64,000 nucleotides of DNA, taken from NCBI RefSeq assembly GCF_000502835.1, contig NZ_AYVL01000006.1, positions 66,146 to 130,145 on the forward strand. Reading direction: 5' to 3'. The DNA is from Mesorhizobium sp. LSJC280B00 (GTDB lineage: Bacteria > Pseudomonadota > Alphaproteobacteria > Rhizobiales > Rhizobiaceae). Both the position numbers and the translations under genes were made by a program. Below, piece by piece: positions 8,170-17,862 of the stretch (position 1 is its first letter; each line of letters opens with the position of its first letter). Below the pieces are notes generated by a model. The model was not told the DNA's origin. It saw only the letters and a program-made list of their open reading frames with translations, and did not search any database.

Positions 8170-9690
8170 ATGGTACGGCACATTGGCAAGAAACTGCTTA
8201 CCGGCATGACGCTCGCGGCAATGGTTGCCATCGCCGCGCTACCGGTGCAGGCGAGTGCGGCGACGCTGCATATGGCGTGGTCGCAGGACGCCACCGGGCT
8301 TGATCCGCACAAGCAGACCGCATTCTCCTCACTGCGGCTGCTGGAGCTGATCTACGAACCGCTGGTGCGGCTCGACGCAAACCTGCAAATCACGCCCGCG
8401 ATTGCCGATTCATGGCAGTTCTCGCCGGACGGCAAGGAGCTGAGCTTCAGGCTCAATCCGAAAGCAAAATTCCAGAACGGCGCCGCCGTGACCTCGGCCG
8501 ACGTCAAGGCATCGTTCGAGCGCATACTCGACGAGAAGACGGGTGCTGCGGCGCGCGCCAACTTTCTCTCGATCGCCAGCATCGACACGCCCGATCCCGC
8601 CAACGTCGTGTTCCACCTCTCGCAGCCGGACGTGCCGATCCTGACGGCGATGAGCGACGTCAACGCGGCGATCGTCCCGGCAAGCGAAATCGCGGCCGGC
8701 TCGATCGGCACGACAACGATCGGCTCGGGTCCGTTCAAGCTCGAAAAATGGGATCCGAATTCCAAGGAAGTGCTTGTCGCCAACAAGGACTGGGCAGGCG
8801 GCGCGACCGGCGTCGACGGCATCGATATCAGCGTGCTGCCGGACGAGACGGCGATTCTGGCGGCGATGCGCACCAAGCAGATCGATTTTGCCCTGCTCAA
8901 CGATCCGCTTGTCGCCACGCTGGTGCCCAAGGAAGCCAGCCTGCAGTTGAACCGCGTGCCGGTGCTTGCCTATCACGTGCTGCAGCTCAATCCCTCCCGC
9001 AAGCCGATGACCGAACTCAAGGTGCGTCAGGCGATTTCCTGCGCCATCGACCGGCAGGAAGTGCTGGACACCGCCTCGCTCGGCGAAGGCAAGGTCACCG
9101 GCCCGCTGACCATCCCGGCACTGGCGACCGATCCGAAGCAGTTGTTCTGCTATAAGCGCGACATTGAGAGGGCCAAGCAGTTGATGGCCCAAGCCGGCTA
9201 TGCCGACGGCTTTTCGGCGACCGTGATCGGCGCCACCGGCGAGCCGCCGACGGCAGCGGCGGAAGCCCAGGTCATCCAGTCGCAACTCGCAGAAATCGGC
9301 GTCAAGCTCGACATCAAGATGATGGAGCTCAACGTCTATGTCGACGCCTGGCTGAAGGGCGATTTCGACATGGCCGTCGCGCTGAACGGCGGCAGGGCCG
9401 ATCCCTACACTATGTACAACCGCTACTGGACCAAGACGGGCAATCTGCAGAAGGTGGCGAACTATATCGACGACACGCTGGACAGTCTTATGCAGAAGGG
9501 CCGCACCGAGACCGACCCGGCAGCGCGCAAAGCGATCTTCGCCGACTTCGAGAAGCACATCACTGAGATGTCGCCCTGGATCTGGCTCTACACGTCCTAC
9601 AGCTACACGGCCCAGCAGAAGAATATCGCAGGATTCGAACCGGTGCCGACAGGTTCGCTGTTCAGCCTCGCCAAGGTGACGATCCAGTAG
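8170..9690 (+). CDS. Family 5 peptide-type ABC transporter substrate-binding protein
   Basis: This 506-residue periplasmic protein starts with a Sec signal peptide ending near VQASA-ATL (about residue 28). It continues with the SBP_bac_5 pattern: DATGLDPHKQTAFSSLRLLELIYEPLV, SWQFSPDGKELSFRLNPKAKFQNG, and VRQAISCAIDRQEVL. Family members bind peptides, nickel or sugars; E. coli MppA and rhizobial YepA bind murein peptides. GGGAG precedes the ATG. It is the first gene of a complete transporter (two permeases and a double ATPase) between murQ and anmK. A peptidoglycan fragment is therefore the best guess for the ligand, but this is inference. Confidence 0.9.
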   Translation: MVRHIGKKLLTGMTLAAMVAIAALPVQASAATLHMAWSQDATGLDPHKQTAFSSLRLLELIYEPLVRLDANLQITPAIADSWQFSPDGKELSFRLNPKAKFQNGAAVTSADVKASFERILDEKTGAAARANFLSIASIDTPDPANVVFHLSQPDVPILTAMSDVNAAIVPASEIAAGSIGTTTIGSGPFKLEKWDPNSKEVLVANKDWAGGATGVDGIDISVLPDETAILAAMRTKQIDFALLNDPLVATLVPKEASLQLNRVPVLAYHVLQLNPSRKPMTELKVRQAISCAIDRQEVLDTASLGEGKVTGPLTIPALATDPKQLFCYKRDIERAKQLMAQAGYADGFSATVIGATGEPPTAAAEAQVIQSQLAEIGVKLDIKMMELNVYVDAWLKGDFDMAVALNGGRADPYTMYNRYWTKTGNLQKVANYIDDTLDSLMQKGRTETDPAARKAIFADFEKHITEMSPWIWLYTSYSYTAQQKNIAGFEPVPTGSLFSLAKVTIQ

Positions 9691-9724
9691 CTGCTTTGAT
9701 GCCGGACGAGAGGATATTCTTCGC

Positions 9725-10684
9725 GTGAACTATCTGATGCGGCGACTGGCGACCTTCCCTCTCGTCCTGCTTGGCGTGTCCATCGTGGTGTTCCTGGCGA
9801 TCCGGATGGTTCCGGGCGATTCGATCACGGCAATGCTGGGGACCGAAGCCGGCCTGCTGACGCCGCAGCAGCGCGATGCGCTTGCAGCTTATTTCGGCAT
9901 CGACCAGCCCTGGTTCATCCAATACTGGCGCTGGCTGCTTGGTCTTTTCCAAGGTAATCTCGGCATTTCGTCCACCTATGGCAGGCCGGTGCTCGACGTC
10001 ATCCTCGAGCATTTCCCGCTAACGTTGGAACTCGCCCTGCTGTCGATGGTCATCGCCCTGCTTGTCGGCATGCCGGCGGGGATCTTTGCCGCCACCCATA
10101 ACGAAAAGCTGTCCGACCTCGGCGTGCGCGTTGTCGCAATGATCGGGCAGTCGACGCCGAACTTCGTCCTTGCCCTGCTGATCATCTACACGCTGTCGGC
10201 GGGGTTTGGCGTTTTGCCGGCGATGGGCGAGTTTTCGCCGCTGTGGCAGGATCCGCTGCGCAATCTCGGCCAGCTGTTGCTTCCTGCGATCACGCTTGGA
10301 TTTGCCTTCGCGGCTTCGGTGACCCGCATATCGCGTTCGGCGATGCTCGATGTGCTCAGCGACGACTATGTCAGGACGGCGCGCAGCAAGGGCGTTTCGG
10401 CGCGCGGCGTCATCTGGCGGCATGCTTTGCCCAACGCGCTCATCCCGGTCGTGACGCTGAGCGGCATAGAGTTCGGCTACCTCCTGGGCGGAGCTGTCAT
10501 CGTCGAGCAGATCTATGCGCTGCCCGGTCTCGGCCGCATGGTGCTGGATGCCATCCTGCAGCGCGACTACGCGCTGGTGCAGGGAAGCGTGCTGTTCATC
10601 GCCTTCAACTTCATGATCGTCAATCTCCTCGTCGACCTCGCCTATGTCGCGCTCGACCCGCGTATCCGGCTAAGCGAGCACTGA
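9725..10684 (+). CDS. Peptide-type ABC transporter permease, DppB-like
   Basis: The 319-residue inner-membrane protein has the DppB/OppB layout. The N-terminal membrane segment MRRLATFPLVLLGVSIVVFLAIRMVPGD is followed by several membrane helices and the permease EAA-type loop near DYVRTARSKGVSARGVIWRHALPNALIPV (about residues 216-245). It begins with GTG, with GAGG about 11 bp upstream, and its stop overlaps the next start as TGATG. It would form the channel together with the DppC-like protein that follows. Confidence 0.92.
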   Translation: MNYLMRRLATFPLVLLGVSIVVFLAIRMVPGDSITAMLGTEAGLLTPQQRDALAAYFGIDQPWFIQYWRWLLGLFQGNLGISSTYGRPVLDVILEHFPLTLELALLSMVIALLVGMPAGIFAATHNEKLSDLGVRVVAMIGQSTPNFVLALLIIYTLSAGFGVLPAMGEFSPLWQDPLRNLGQLLLPAITLGFAFAASVTRISRSAMLDVLSDDYVRTARSKGVSARGVIWRHALPNALIPVVTLSGIEFGYLLGGAVIVEQIYALPGLGRMVLDAILQRDYALVQGSVLFIAFNFMIVNLLVDLAYVALDPRIRLSEH

Positions 10685-11523
10685 TGGCGACATTGCGGGC
10701 TATATTTGCGCATCCCAGCGGCCGCATCGGCGGTGCGATCGTTGCGCTTTATCTGCTGCTTGCCGTGCTTGGCATGCTGGGGCTGACGCCGCACAATCCG
10801 CTGACGCAGCACCGGGTCGAACGGCTGCATGCGCCTGATAGCACCTACTGGATGGGCACGGACCTATTCGGCCGCGATGTCGCAAGCCGGCTGATGACCG
10901 GGATCGGCCAGTCCTTCATCGTGGCCTTCTTTTCGGTCGCCGTCGCGACACTGGCCGGCACCGTGCTCGGGCTGGCGGCAGCCTGGTTCGGGCGCCGCTG
11001 GGACGGCCTAGTGATGCGCATCATGGACGTTGTGCTGGCGTTCCCGGCGATCCTGCTGGCGCTGCTGATCGTCGCGGTTGCGGGACCGGGAACCTCGACC
11101 AGCGTCATTGCCATCGCCATCGTCTACACACCGATCTTCACGCGCGTCGTACGAGGTCCGGCTCTGTCGCTCAAGGCGCGCGAGTTCGTCGACGCGGCCC
11201 GCACGTTCGGCAGCAGTGCGGGCTATATCGTAACACGGCATCTGCTGCTCAATCTGGTGGCGCCACTGACGGTTCAGGTGACGCTGGCGCTGGCCTGGGC
11301 ACTGCTGACCGAAGCCGGCTTAAGCTTCCTCGGGCTCGGCACGCAGCCGCCCGCCGCGTCGCTCGGCCTGATGCTGAGCGACAGCCGCAATCTGATGGAG
11401 ACAGCTCCCTGGCTGATGATCTTCCCGGGCGTGGCGATCATGATCGGCATCCTCGGTTTCAACCTGCTCGGCGATGCGTTGCGCGATGTCCTCGACCCGA
11501 AGATGCGGAGATCGATCGCATGA
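10684..11523 (+). CDS. Peptide-type ABC transporter permease, DppC-like
   Basis: The 279-residue membrane protein is the second permease of the peptide-type transporter. It has the OppC N-terminal segment (GGAIVALYLLLAVLGMLGL), the conserved WMGTDLFGRDVASRLMTGIGQSF, and the coupling loop AREFVDAARTFGSSAGYIVTRHLLLN. The ATG at 10684 shares bases with the DppB-like stop and fits the family's usual start; the frame is open further upstream but that part matches nothing. The gene ends in ATGA, overlapping the ATPase start. Confidence 0.92.
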   Translation: MATLRAIFAHPSGRIGGAIVALYLLLAVLGMLGLTPHNPLTQHRVERLHAPDSTYWMGTDLFGRDVASRLMTGIGQSFIVAFFSVAVATLAGTVLGLAAAWFGRRWDGLVMRIMDVVLAFPAILLALLIVAVAGPGTSTSVIAIAIVYTPIFTRVVRGPALSLKAREFVDAARTFGSSAGYIVTRHLLLNLVAPLTVQVTLALAWALLTEAGLSFLGLGTQPPAASLGLMLSDSRNLMETAPWLMIFPGVAIMIGILGFNLLGDALRDVLDPKMRRSIA

Positions 11524-13268
11524 TCTCGCTGCTGTCCGTCAGCGGATTGCGCGTCGGCTTCGGTCGCAACCCGCAAGCCAATGAGGTCGTGCGCGGCGTC
11601 AGCTTCGATCTCGCCGACGGCGAAACGCTGGCCATCGTCGGCGAAAGCGGTTCGGGCAAATCGGTTACGGCGCTGTCGATCAATCGCCTTGTCGATTATG
11701 GCGGCGGCCGCATCACCGGCGGGTCGATCAAGCTGAGGCGGGCCGACGGCAGCACCTTCGACCTGACAGCCGCAGCCGAGCCGCAATTGACGAAGATCCG
11801 CGGGGGCGAAATCGGCATGATCTTCCAGGAGCCGATGACCTCGCTCAATCCGGTGCTGACCATTGGCTGGCAGATCGAGGAATCATTTCGCCTGCATCGC
11901 GGCCTGACCGGCCGGCGAGCGACGGCGGCGGCCAAGGACGCGCTCGACCGCGTGCGTATTCCGGACGCAGCGAGGCGGTTGAAATATACGCCCAACCAGC
12001 TGTCGGGCGGCATGCTGCAGCGGGTGATGATCGCCATGGCGATTGCGTGCAACCCGCGCCTGCTCATTGCCGACGAGCCAACGACGGCGCTGGATGTTAC
12101 GGTGCAGGCGCAGATCATGGCGCTGCTCGCCGAGTTGAAGCAGGAAACCGGGATGTCGATGATCTTCATCACCCACGACATCGGTCTGGTTGCAGGCATC
12201 GCCGACAAGGTGATGGTGATGCAAGGCGGAGAAGCTGTCGAGCAGGGCGCATTGAACCAGATATTGGACGATCCGCAGCATCCCTATACGCGGCATCTGC
12301 TGCATGCGGTGCCGCATTTCGCCGGCGGCGGTGCGACACGCAGGGACGCGCAACGCGAAAAGCAAAAAGCTGCCGAGCCGGCGCTGAAGGTCGATGGCCT
12401 CGTGGTGCGATTTCCGGTCAAGGGTGGTTTTCTCAGCCGTACCAGCGGTGCCGTCCATGCCGTGGACGGTGTGGATTTCGAGCTAATGCCGGGCGAGACA
12501 TTGGCGGTCGTCGGCGAGAGCGGTTCCGGAAAGTCCACCACCGCCCGCGCGATTCTGGGGCTGGTGCGCTCGACGCGCGGCACAATCTCGGCCAGCGCGC
12601 GCAAGGCCGCCGCCGGGCAGAGCGCCCTTCCCGTGCAGATGGTGTTCCAGAATCCCTATGGCTCGCTCAATCCCAGACTCACCGTCGAAAACCTCCTCGC
12701 AGAGCCGGTGATCGCTACCGGCGGACGGATAACTGCTGAAACGCGGGCGAAAATGGCAGCGCTGCTGAAACGCGTCGGCCTGCCGGAAAACAGCCTGCAG
12801 CGCTATCCGCACGAATTCTCCGGCGGCCAGCGGCAACGCCTGTGCATCGCTCGCGCGCTGATGCTCAATCCTTCGGTTATCGTCCTCGACGAAGCGGTTT
12901 CGGCGCTCGATGTGTCGGTGCAGGCCAGGGTGTTGAAGCTTTTGATCGAGCTGCAGCGTGAATTCGGGCTGGCCTATCTGTTCATCTCGCATGACATGGC
13001 TGTCGTCGAGCGGATCGCCCATCGCATCGCGGTCATCTATGCCGGCCAGATTGTCGAGATCGGCGATGCCAGATCGGTGCTCTCGGAGCCGAAGCACTCC
13101 TATACCAAACAGCTTATCGCGGCCGTTCCTACTATAGACCGGCGGCATGAACGTTTCGAGCTGGACACGCGCCAGGTCCCCTCGCTCGTGCGTCCGCTGG
13201 GGTTTGAGCCGGGCCCGGCCAATTGGCAGCAATTCGGGCCGGATCATAGAGCACGGGTGGAAGTGTGA
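11520..13268 (+). CDS. Fused double ATP-binding subunit of peptide-type ABC transporter (DppD-DppF)
   Basis: One 582-residue chain carries two complete nucleotide-binding domains. The first has Walker A GESGSGKS (about residue 43), signature LSGGMLQRVMIAMA and Walker B LLIADEPTTALD. The second has GESGSGKSTT (about 328), FSGGQRQRLCIARAL and VIVLDEAVSALD. Each is followed by the oligopeptide-transporter C-terminal motif (HPYTRHLLHAVP, HSYTKQLIAAVP). It powers the DppBC-like permeases and overlaps the upstream gene by ATGA. Fused DppDF ATPases are common in rhizobia. Confidence 0.94.
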   Translation: MISLLSVSGLRVGFGRNPQANEVVRGVSFDLADGETLAIVGESGSGKSVTALSINRLVDYGGGRITGGSIKLRRADGSTFDLTAAAEPQLTKIRGGEIGMIFQEPMTSLNPVLTIGWQIEESFRLHRGLTGRRATAAAKDALDRVRIPDAARRLKYTPNQLSGGMLQRVMIAMAIACNPRLLIADEPTTALDVTVQAQIMALLAELKQETGMSMIFITHDIGLVAGIADKVMVMQGGEAVEQGALNQILDDPQHPYTRHLLHAVPHFAGGGATRRDAQREKQKAAEPALKVDGLVVRFPVKGGFLSRTSGAVHAVDGVDFELMPGETLAVVGESGSGKSTTARAILGLVRSTRGTISASARKAAAGQSALPVQMVFQNPYGSLNPRLTVENLLAEPVIATGGRITAETRAKMAALLKRVGLPENSLQRYPHEFSGGQRQRLCIARALMLNPSVIVLDEAVSALDVSVQARVLKLLIELQREFGLAYLFISHDMAVVERIAHRIAVIYAGQIVEIGDARSVLSEPKHSYTKQLIAAVPTIDRRHERFELDTRQVPSLVRPLGFEPGPANWQQFGPDHRARVEV

Positions 13269-13337
13269 TGATTGTCGCCCAAGGATATGAAAGGCCGGAG
13301 GGACAGCCCCATCGCTGCCTTCCAAACGGAGGCGTAG

Positions 13338-14339
13338 TTGATCGACCATGATCTCTTCTCCCGCGCATTCGCCCCGCTCGAAGCGGCCGTGACCGCATCG
13401 CGCATTCCGGGCGGCGTGCTCGGCATAGTTGACGGGGACGGCGAACGCATCGTCCGGGCAATCGGCTCAGCCCAAGTCGTGCCCAAGATACGGCCGATGC
13501 ATGTCGGGACATGGTTCGACCTGGCATCCCTGACCAAAGTCATCTTCACCACGTCGCGTATCCTGGCGCTGGCGGAAGAAGGCGTCGTCGACCTCGACGC
13601 GCCGCTGATTTCCGTCCTGCCCGACCTTCGCCAATATGACGAAAAAGCCTGGGAACGGAACGTAACGTTTCGCCAGTGTCTCGGCCATCAGACACCGTTT
13701 CCCGCCGTCGCGCCAATCTACACCTATGGGCGTGACCCCGAGCTGCTGCGCGCGTTCATCCTGCAGCGCGAATGGCAGGCTGGCGAGCCGGTCTATTCCG
13801 ATATCAACTTCATCCTGCTCGGCTTCGTCCTGGAACGCCTGTCTGGCAAGACCATTCGCGACATAGATCCCGGTCCGGGCTTCGCGTTCTCCGCCGAACC
13901 GGATCAAGCGGCGGCGACCGAAGACTGCACATGGCGCCATCGCGTGCTCTGCGGCGAAGTCCACGACGACAATTGCTCGGCCTTGCAAGGTGCCGGTCAC
14001 GCCGGCCTGTTCGGAACGGCGGCTTCGGTCCTCGACTTTGCGCAAGGGCTGCTGGACGGGACCGGCGCGTCGCAGCGTTCGATCGCGCTGATGCGCACGC
14101 CCTTGTCGGCAACCCGCACCCATGGCTGGGAGCGACCCTACGAAGGCTGGTCCGGCGGCCGGTTATGCAGCCCCGAAACCATCGGGCATACCGGCTTTAC
14201 CGGTGTCGGGCTGTGGGTCGACTTCGACAAAGGCAGAGCCTGGACCTTGCTCACCAACCGGATCCATCCGACACGTCATTTCAACAGCGGGATCGCAGCG
14301 CTTCGCCAAGCGGTCGGCGATCTCGTCAACGGAGCCTGA
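13338..14339 (+). CDS. Serine hydrolase, class C beta-lactamase/esterase fold
   Basis: The 333-residue protein has the penicillin-recognising serine hydrolase motifs: Ser64-x-x-Lys67 in [13 protein letters not shown] in YSDINF near residue 154, and HTG in place of KTG near residue 278. No signal peptide is visible, so it is probably cytoplasmic. It starts with TTG, supported by GGAGG six bases upstream; no in-frame ATG fits better. Lying between the peptide-type transporter and anmK, it may act on imported muropeptides (for example as a peptidase or amidase), but its substrate cannot be read from sequence. Confidence 0.85.
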   Translation: MIDHDLFSRAFAPLEAAVTASRIPGGVLGIVDGDGERIVRAIGSAQVVPKIRPMHVGTWFDLASLTKVIFTTSRILALAEEGVVDLDAPLISVLPDLRQYDEKAWERNVTFRQCLGHQTPFPAVAPIYTYGRDPELLRAFILQREWQAGEPVYSDINFILLGFVLERLSGKTIRDIDPGPGFAFSAEPDQAAATEDCTWRHRVLCGEVHDDNCSALQGAGHAGLFGTAASVLDFAQGLLDGTGASQRSIALMRTPLSATRTHGWERPYEGWSGGRLCSPETIGHTGFTGVGLWVDFDKGRAWTLLTNRIHPTRHFNSGIAALRQAVGDLVNGA

Positions 14340-14344
14340 CAACC

Positions 14345-15475
14345 ATGAATCCGAAAAATGGCGAACCCATGTGGGCCGTCGGCCTGATGACCGGCACCGT
14401 GCTGGACGGCAATATCGATGTCGCGCTGATCAAGACCGACGGCGAACGGATTGACGACTTCGGCATCTACACGCTGGCCCCCTACCCGCAGTCGATCCGG
14501 ACCTTGCTGGAAGAGACGCTGCGGCAGGCAAGGAGCTGGAATTTCACAGGGCCGGAACCGGCAATCTTCCACGAGGCAGAGGAAGCGCTGACGCGCGCCC
14601 AGTCCGCGGCGGTCAAGGATCTTGTCGAAAGCCACGGGCTGACGATGGCCGATATAGGGGTCGTCGGCTTCCACGGCCAGACCGTGCTGCACCGTGCCCC
14701 GCAAGTGGGCCGACTGGGCCAGACCCGCCAGCTTGGCGACGGCGAGCTGATGCATGCCATCCTTGGCACCAGGGTCGCCTATGACTTCCGCTCGGCCGAC
14801 ATGCGCGCCGGCGGCCAGGGCGCGCCGCTGTCGGCCGCCTATCACGCCGCGCTGCTGCGCGAAGCCGACGCCACCGGCGACACGGCGGTGCTCAATCTCG
14901 GCGGCGTCGCCAACATCACCTGGTGGGACGGCACGGACAATGTTGTTGCCTTCGACACCGGGCCCGCCAACGCACCGCTGAACGATTTCATCAAATCGAA
15001 GGGGCTCGGCGAAATGGACCGCGACGGCGCCCTTGCCCGCGCCGGCACGGTCGACGAGGCACGGCTGGCCAAGCTCCTGCAGCATCCGTATTTGACCAAA
15101 CCCTATCCGAAATCGCTGGACCGTTTCGATTTCGGCGCCTCGATGGCGGACGGAATGAACGCCGAGGATGGCGCAGCCCTGCTGACGGCCTTCACCGCGG
15201 CCGCCGTCGGCAAGGCGCTCGATCTTCTGCCGCGCCGGCCGAAGCGGCTGGTGGTCAGCGGTGGCGGTCGACACAACCCAACGATCATGGCCATGCTTGC
15301 CAGCCGCGCTGGCGTCGAAGCGGTTCCGGCCGAGGCGCTTGGCTGGAAGGGCGATGCGGTGGAGGCGGAGTGTTTTGCGTTCCTGGCAGTGCGCGTGCTC
15401 AGAGGCTTGCCGATCAGCTTCCCCAGTACGACCGGCGTGCCCCAGCCGATGCGCGGCGGACGCCTTGCCAGCTAA
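14345..15475 (+). CDS. anmK: 1,6-anhydro-N-acetylmuramic acid kinase
   Basis: AnmK cleaves the 1,6-anhydro ring and phosphorylates anhydroMurNAc to MurNAc-6-phosphate, the MurQ substrate. At 376 residues it matches the family. It has [19 protein letters not shown] at the N terminus (most homologues have MSGTSLDG, so the Ser-to-Thr and Ser-to-Val changes are notable), [27 protein letters not shown] with the catalytic-region Asp, and NLGGVANIT. It begins 5 bp after the serine hydrolase. Together with murQ and the kinase it gives a complete route from anhydroMurNAc to amino-sugar phosphate. Confidence 0.94.
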   Translation: MNPKNGEPMWAVGLMTGTVLDGNIDVALIKTDGERIDDFGIYTLAPYPQSIRTLLEETLRQARSWNFTGPEPAIFHEAEEALTRAQSAAVKDLVESHGLTMADIGVVGFHGQTVLHRAPQVGRLGQTRQLGDGELMHAILGTRVAYDFRSADMRAGGQGAPLSAAYHAALLREADATGDTAVLNLGGVANITWWDGTDNVVAFDTGPANAPLNDFIKSKGLGEMDRDGALARAGTVDEARLAKLLQHPYLTKPYPKSLDRFDFGASMADGMNAEDGAALLTAFTAAAVGKALDLLPRRPKRLVVSGGGRHNPTIMAMLASRAGVEAVPAEALGWKGDAVEAECFAFLAVRVLRGLPISFPSTTGVPQPMRGGRLAS

Positions 15476-15904
15476 CTAAGCCAACAATTTCTTCTGCAGG
15501 AAGATACGGCTGCGGCCAATGGGGAAATCGGCAAGCACGCCGAAGGGCAAATAGCCCTGGCGCTCATAGGCCTTGGCGGCCTTGGGATTGAACGTGTCGA
15601 TCCAGGCGCCGTGACAGTCGCGCGCGATCGCCTCCCTCTCGGCCGCTTCGAGCATCCTGCCAGCCATGCGGTGACCGCGCAGTTTTTCATCGACCCAGAG
15701 CCATTGCACATAGAGCCAGCCCCAGGCTGTATATCCCGAGATGCCGGCGACAATAGCGCCGTGCTCATCGCGCACGAACACGGCCAATGCCTTCCTGCAG
15801 GAGGCGCCGACATCACTGTCGTTGAACGCCGCAAGCCGCTCTCCGAGAAAAGCCAGCTCGTGCGGCAAGGGATCGGCGGTTGTCTCGAGCGTTGTATTGT
15901 CCAT
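15476..15904 (-). CDS. GNAT-family N-acetyltransferase
   Basis: The 142-residue protein has the single GNAT domain of small acetyltransferases. A central strand GAIVAGISGYTAWGWLYVQWLWVDEKLRGHRMAGRMLEAAE contains the acetyl-CoA pyrophosphate loop (R-G-H-R-M-A-G). The tail holds NPKAAKAYERQGYLPFGVLADFP, as in many unassigned family members. It lies 49 bp downstream of the MFS gene on the same strand and may be co-transcribed with it. It ends back to back with anmK (stops adjacent at 15475/15476). Substrate unknown. Confidence 0.85.
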   Translation of the reverse strand: MDNTTLETTADPLPHELAFLGERLAAFNDSDVGASCRKALAVFVRDEHGAIVAGISGYTAWGWLYVQWLWVDEKLRGHRMAGRMLEAAEREAIARDCHGAWIDTFNPKAAKAYERQGYLPFGVLADFPIGRSRIFLQKKLLA

Positions 15905-15953
15905 CCACCAAGCATCTATCGAAGGACGGGACCGAGAAGCAAGCCTTGCTGCG

Positions 15954-17135
15954 CTATAGCTTCGGCGAACGCCACGCCGCTGCCGCAGCAGCGATTAGCA
16001 TGAGCAAAGCTGCAATCACCGCCGATGCTGCAAAACCGAACGTGGAATAGAGCGGTCCGAACGCCGTGGTGCCGACGAACACCGCAAGATAGGTCACCGC
16101 GCTGTTCAAACCCATGATCGTGCCGCGACGCGCAGGGTCGAGCGCCGACAGGCGCATCACCAGGACGTTCAGCCCGAAATGATTGGCAAGGCCCCAGACG
16201 GCTATCACCGCTATGGTCAGATGAAAACTACTGCTTGCCGCGGCAATCACGACATAGACGACCGCGACAAGCAGATAGGCAAATGGCATGACACGCCGCG
16301 CGCCCAGGCGGTCGATAACGCCGTCAAGAAGTGCCGCCGCACCAAATCCGGCGCCATAAGCGAGCGCGGCCAGCCCGTTGGCGCTGACCGGCCGTCCCAA
16401 GCCATTGTGAAGGTGATCGCCAAGATAGCCATAGACACCGTAGAACGCGGTCATGAATGCGGCGCAGGCAACCAGAAGCGGCACTATGCCAGGGACGCTC
16501 AAGGCGCCCAGCGGCGTCGGCGCCGGGCCGCTCTTCCTGACATCGCTCAGCGACGTCAGCGCCAGGCTTGCCAATGCGAGTGCTGCGAGCACCGCGACCG
16601 CCGCGAAAACGGCGCGCCAATGCACCAGGTCGGCAAGTACGGCCGACAGCGAAACCCCGGCGACCATGCTCAGCGTCCAGCCGGTCAGCACGACGCCTAT
16701 GGTGCCGCTTTCGCGGCCGGGCGGTGCAATCGCGGCTGAGCTGGCGTAGATTGCCGGCATGGCGACACCTGCAGCGATGCCGGCGAGAAGCTGGGCCGCG
16801 ACCAGCGCCGTCACCGTCGGCGCAGCAGCGCTGGCGACGAGCGCTATCGCCAGCAGCAGCAACGCTCCTTGCAGCATGCGGCGGGCACCAAGCCGGTCGA
16901 TATAGCGCGCCAGGAACAAGGCGCTTGCCGACGTCCCGAGCCCGAACGCGGCCGACGCGATCATAACCGCCGGCACGCTTGTGCCGAAGGACGCGGCCAC
17001 CGCCGGCGCGATCGGACCGAGCACCAGCGAGTTCGAGCCGATCACGGCAATGCACCCCGTCAGCAGGTAAGCGAGTGCCGGGATTGGCGGCTTGGGGGCC
17101 GCTGCGAATGTAGCGACTTGATCAGTGTTCGACAT
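15954..17135 (-). CDS. Major facilitator superfamily transporter
   Basis: The 393-residue membrane protein has about twelve hydrophobic segments and the MFS loop motif FLARYIDRLGARRMLQGALL after the second segment, with a weaker repeat GVIDRLGARRVMPFAYLL in the second half. This is the pattern of DHA1-type drug or metabolite exporters (AraJ/PbuE-like). It is divergent from an Lrp/AsnC regulator across only 48 bp, and that pairing often marks amino-acid or metabolite exporters controlled by the neighbouring regulator. The GNAT gene follows it. Confidence 0.88.
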   Translation of the reverse strand: MSNTDQVATFAAAPKPPIPALAYLLTGCIAVIGSNSLVLGPIAPAVAASFGTSVPAVMIASAAFGLGTSASALFLARYIDRLGARRMLQGALLLLAIALVASAAAPTVTALVAAQLLAGIAAGVAMPAIYASSAAIAPPGRESGTIGVVLTGWTLSMVAGVSLSAVLADLVHWRAVFAAVAVLAALALASLALTSLSDVRKSGPAPTPLGALSVPGIVPLLVACAAFMTAFYGVYGYLGDHLHNGLGRPVSANGLAALAYGAGFGAAALLDGVIDRLGARRVMPFAYLLVAVVYVVIAAASSSFHLTIAVIAVWGLANHFGLNVLVMRLSALDPARRGTIMGLNSAVTYLAVFVGTTAFGPLYSTFGFAASAVIAALLMLIAAAAAAWRSPKL

Positions 17136-17183
17136 ATGGCAATAATGGCCGTATTAAATTCTGCATCAATCGGGAATTTTAAT
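17136..17183. promoter_or_regulatory. Divergent control region, MFS and Lrp/AsnC genes
   Basis: Only 48 bp separate the two starts. The stretch is much more AT-rich than its surroundings (for example GTATTAAATTCTG and GAATTTTAATATG). AT-rich sites are typical for Lrp-family proteins, so this is where the adjacent regulator probably binds. The Lrp gene has only a weak ribosome-binding site (GGGA at 17172-17175). Confidence 0.4.
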
Positions 17184-17723
17184 ATGGATGAAGAAACAGA
17201 TGGCATTCCGCAGAACAGGCCTGCCGCCCGCGATATCGATGCAACCGACCGAAAAATATTAGGCGTTCTGGTCGACGACGCCACGATCAGCTATGCCGAG
17301 CTCGGCGACCGCGTCGGCCTTTCACCGCCGGCAGCCCATGAACGCGTCAAGCGCCTCCGGCGCAGCGGCACCATCCGCAACACCGCGGCCATCATCGACC
17401 CCAAGGCGGTGCGCAAGCCGCTGCTCGCCTTCGTCCATATCGATACCAAGGGGTGGGGAAAGACGCCGGAGCTGATGGCGATCTCCGAGCACCCCGAAGT
17501 CGAGGAGATCCATTCGGTGGCCGGCGACACATGCATGCTGATCAAGGTCCGCACCGAGGACACGCGGGCACTCGAAGGCCTGCTGTCGCGCCTCTACGAA
17601 ACGCCTGGCGTCACCTCGACCCGAAGCTATGTGGTCCTGTCGACCTATCTCGAGCGGCCAGTGCAGCCCGGGATAACGACGGAATGGCCGACCCCCCGGC
17701 ATATGGCCAAGCCGCTTTATTAG
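17184..17723 (+). CDS. Lrp/AsnC-family transcriptional regulator
   Basis: The 179-residue protein has an N-terminal Lrp helix-turn-helix (DATDRKILGVLVDDATISYAELGDRVGLSPPAAHERVKRLRRSG, about residues 18-65) and a C-terminal RAM effector domain (VEEIHSVAGDTCMLIKVRTEDTRALEGLLSRLY), with a longer tail than usual. The ATG at 17184 begins MDEETDG and sits 48 bp from the divergent MFS start; the open frame upstream runs inside the MFS gene and is not used. It probably senses an amino acid and controls the MFS-GNAT pair. Confidence 0.9.
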   Translation: MDEETDGIPQNRPAARDIDATDRKILGVLVDDATISYAELGDRVGLSPPAAHERVKRLRRSGTIRNTAAIIDPKAVRKPLLAFVHIDTKGWGKTPELMAISEHPEVEEIHSVAGDTCMLIKVRTEDTRALEGLLSRLYETPGVTSTRSYVVLSTYLERPVQPGITTEWPTPRHMAKPLY

Positions 17724-17862
17724 CTCAAACGATTCTCACGCGTATCCAAAGTCGAACCGGAAACGTCTTAGGCACTGCATCCTGTGGTCATCCGTCGGGC
17801 CGGTTCGTTTGCGCCGGTTCTTGGATCCGACGGGATGCCTGTTGCGCAACCGGAGACACGCG

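Noticed and set aside
7108-8181. 357-codon minus-strand frame antisense to murQ
   Set aside because: murQ matches its family end to end; the antisense frame shows no domain.
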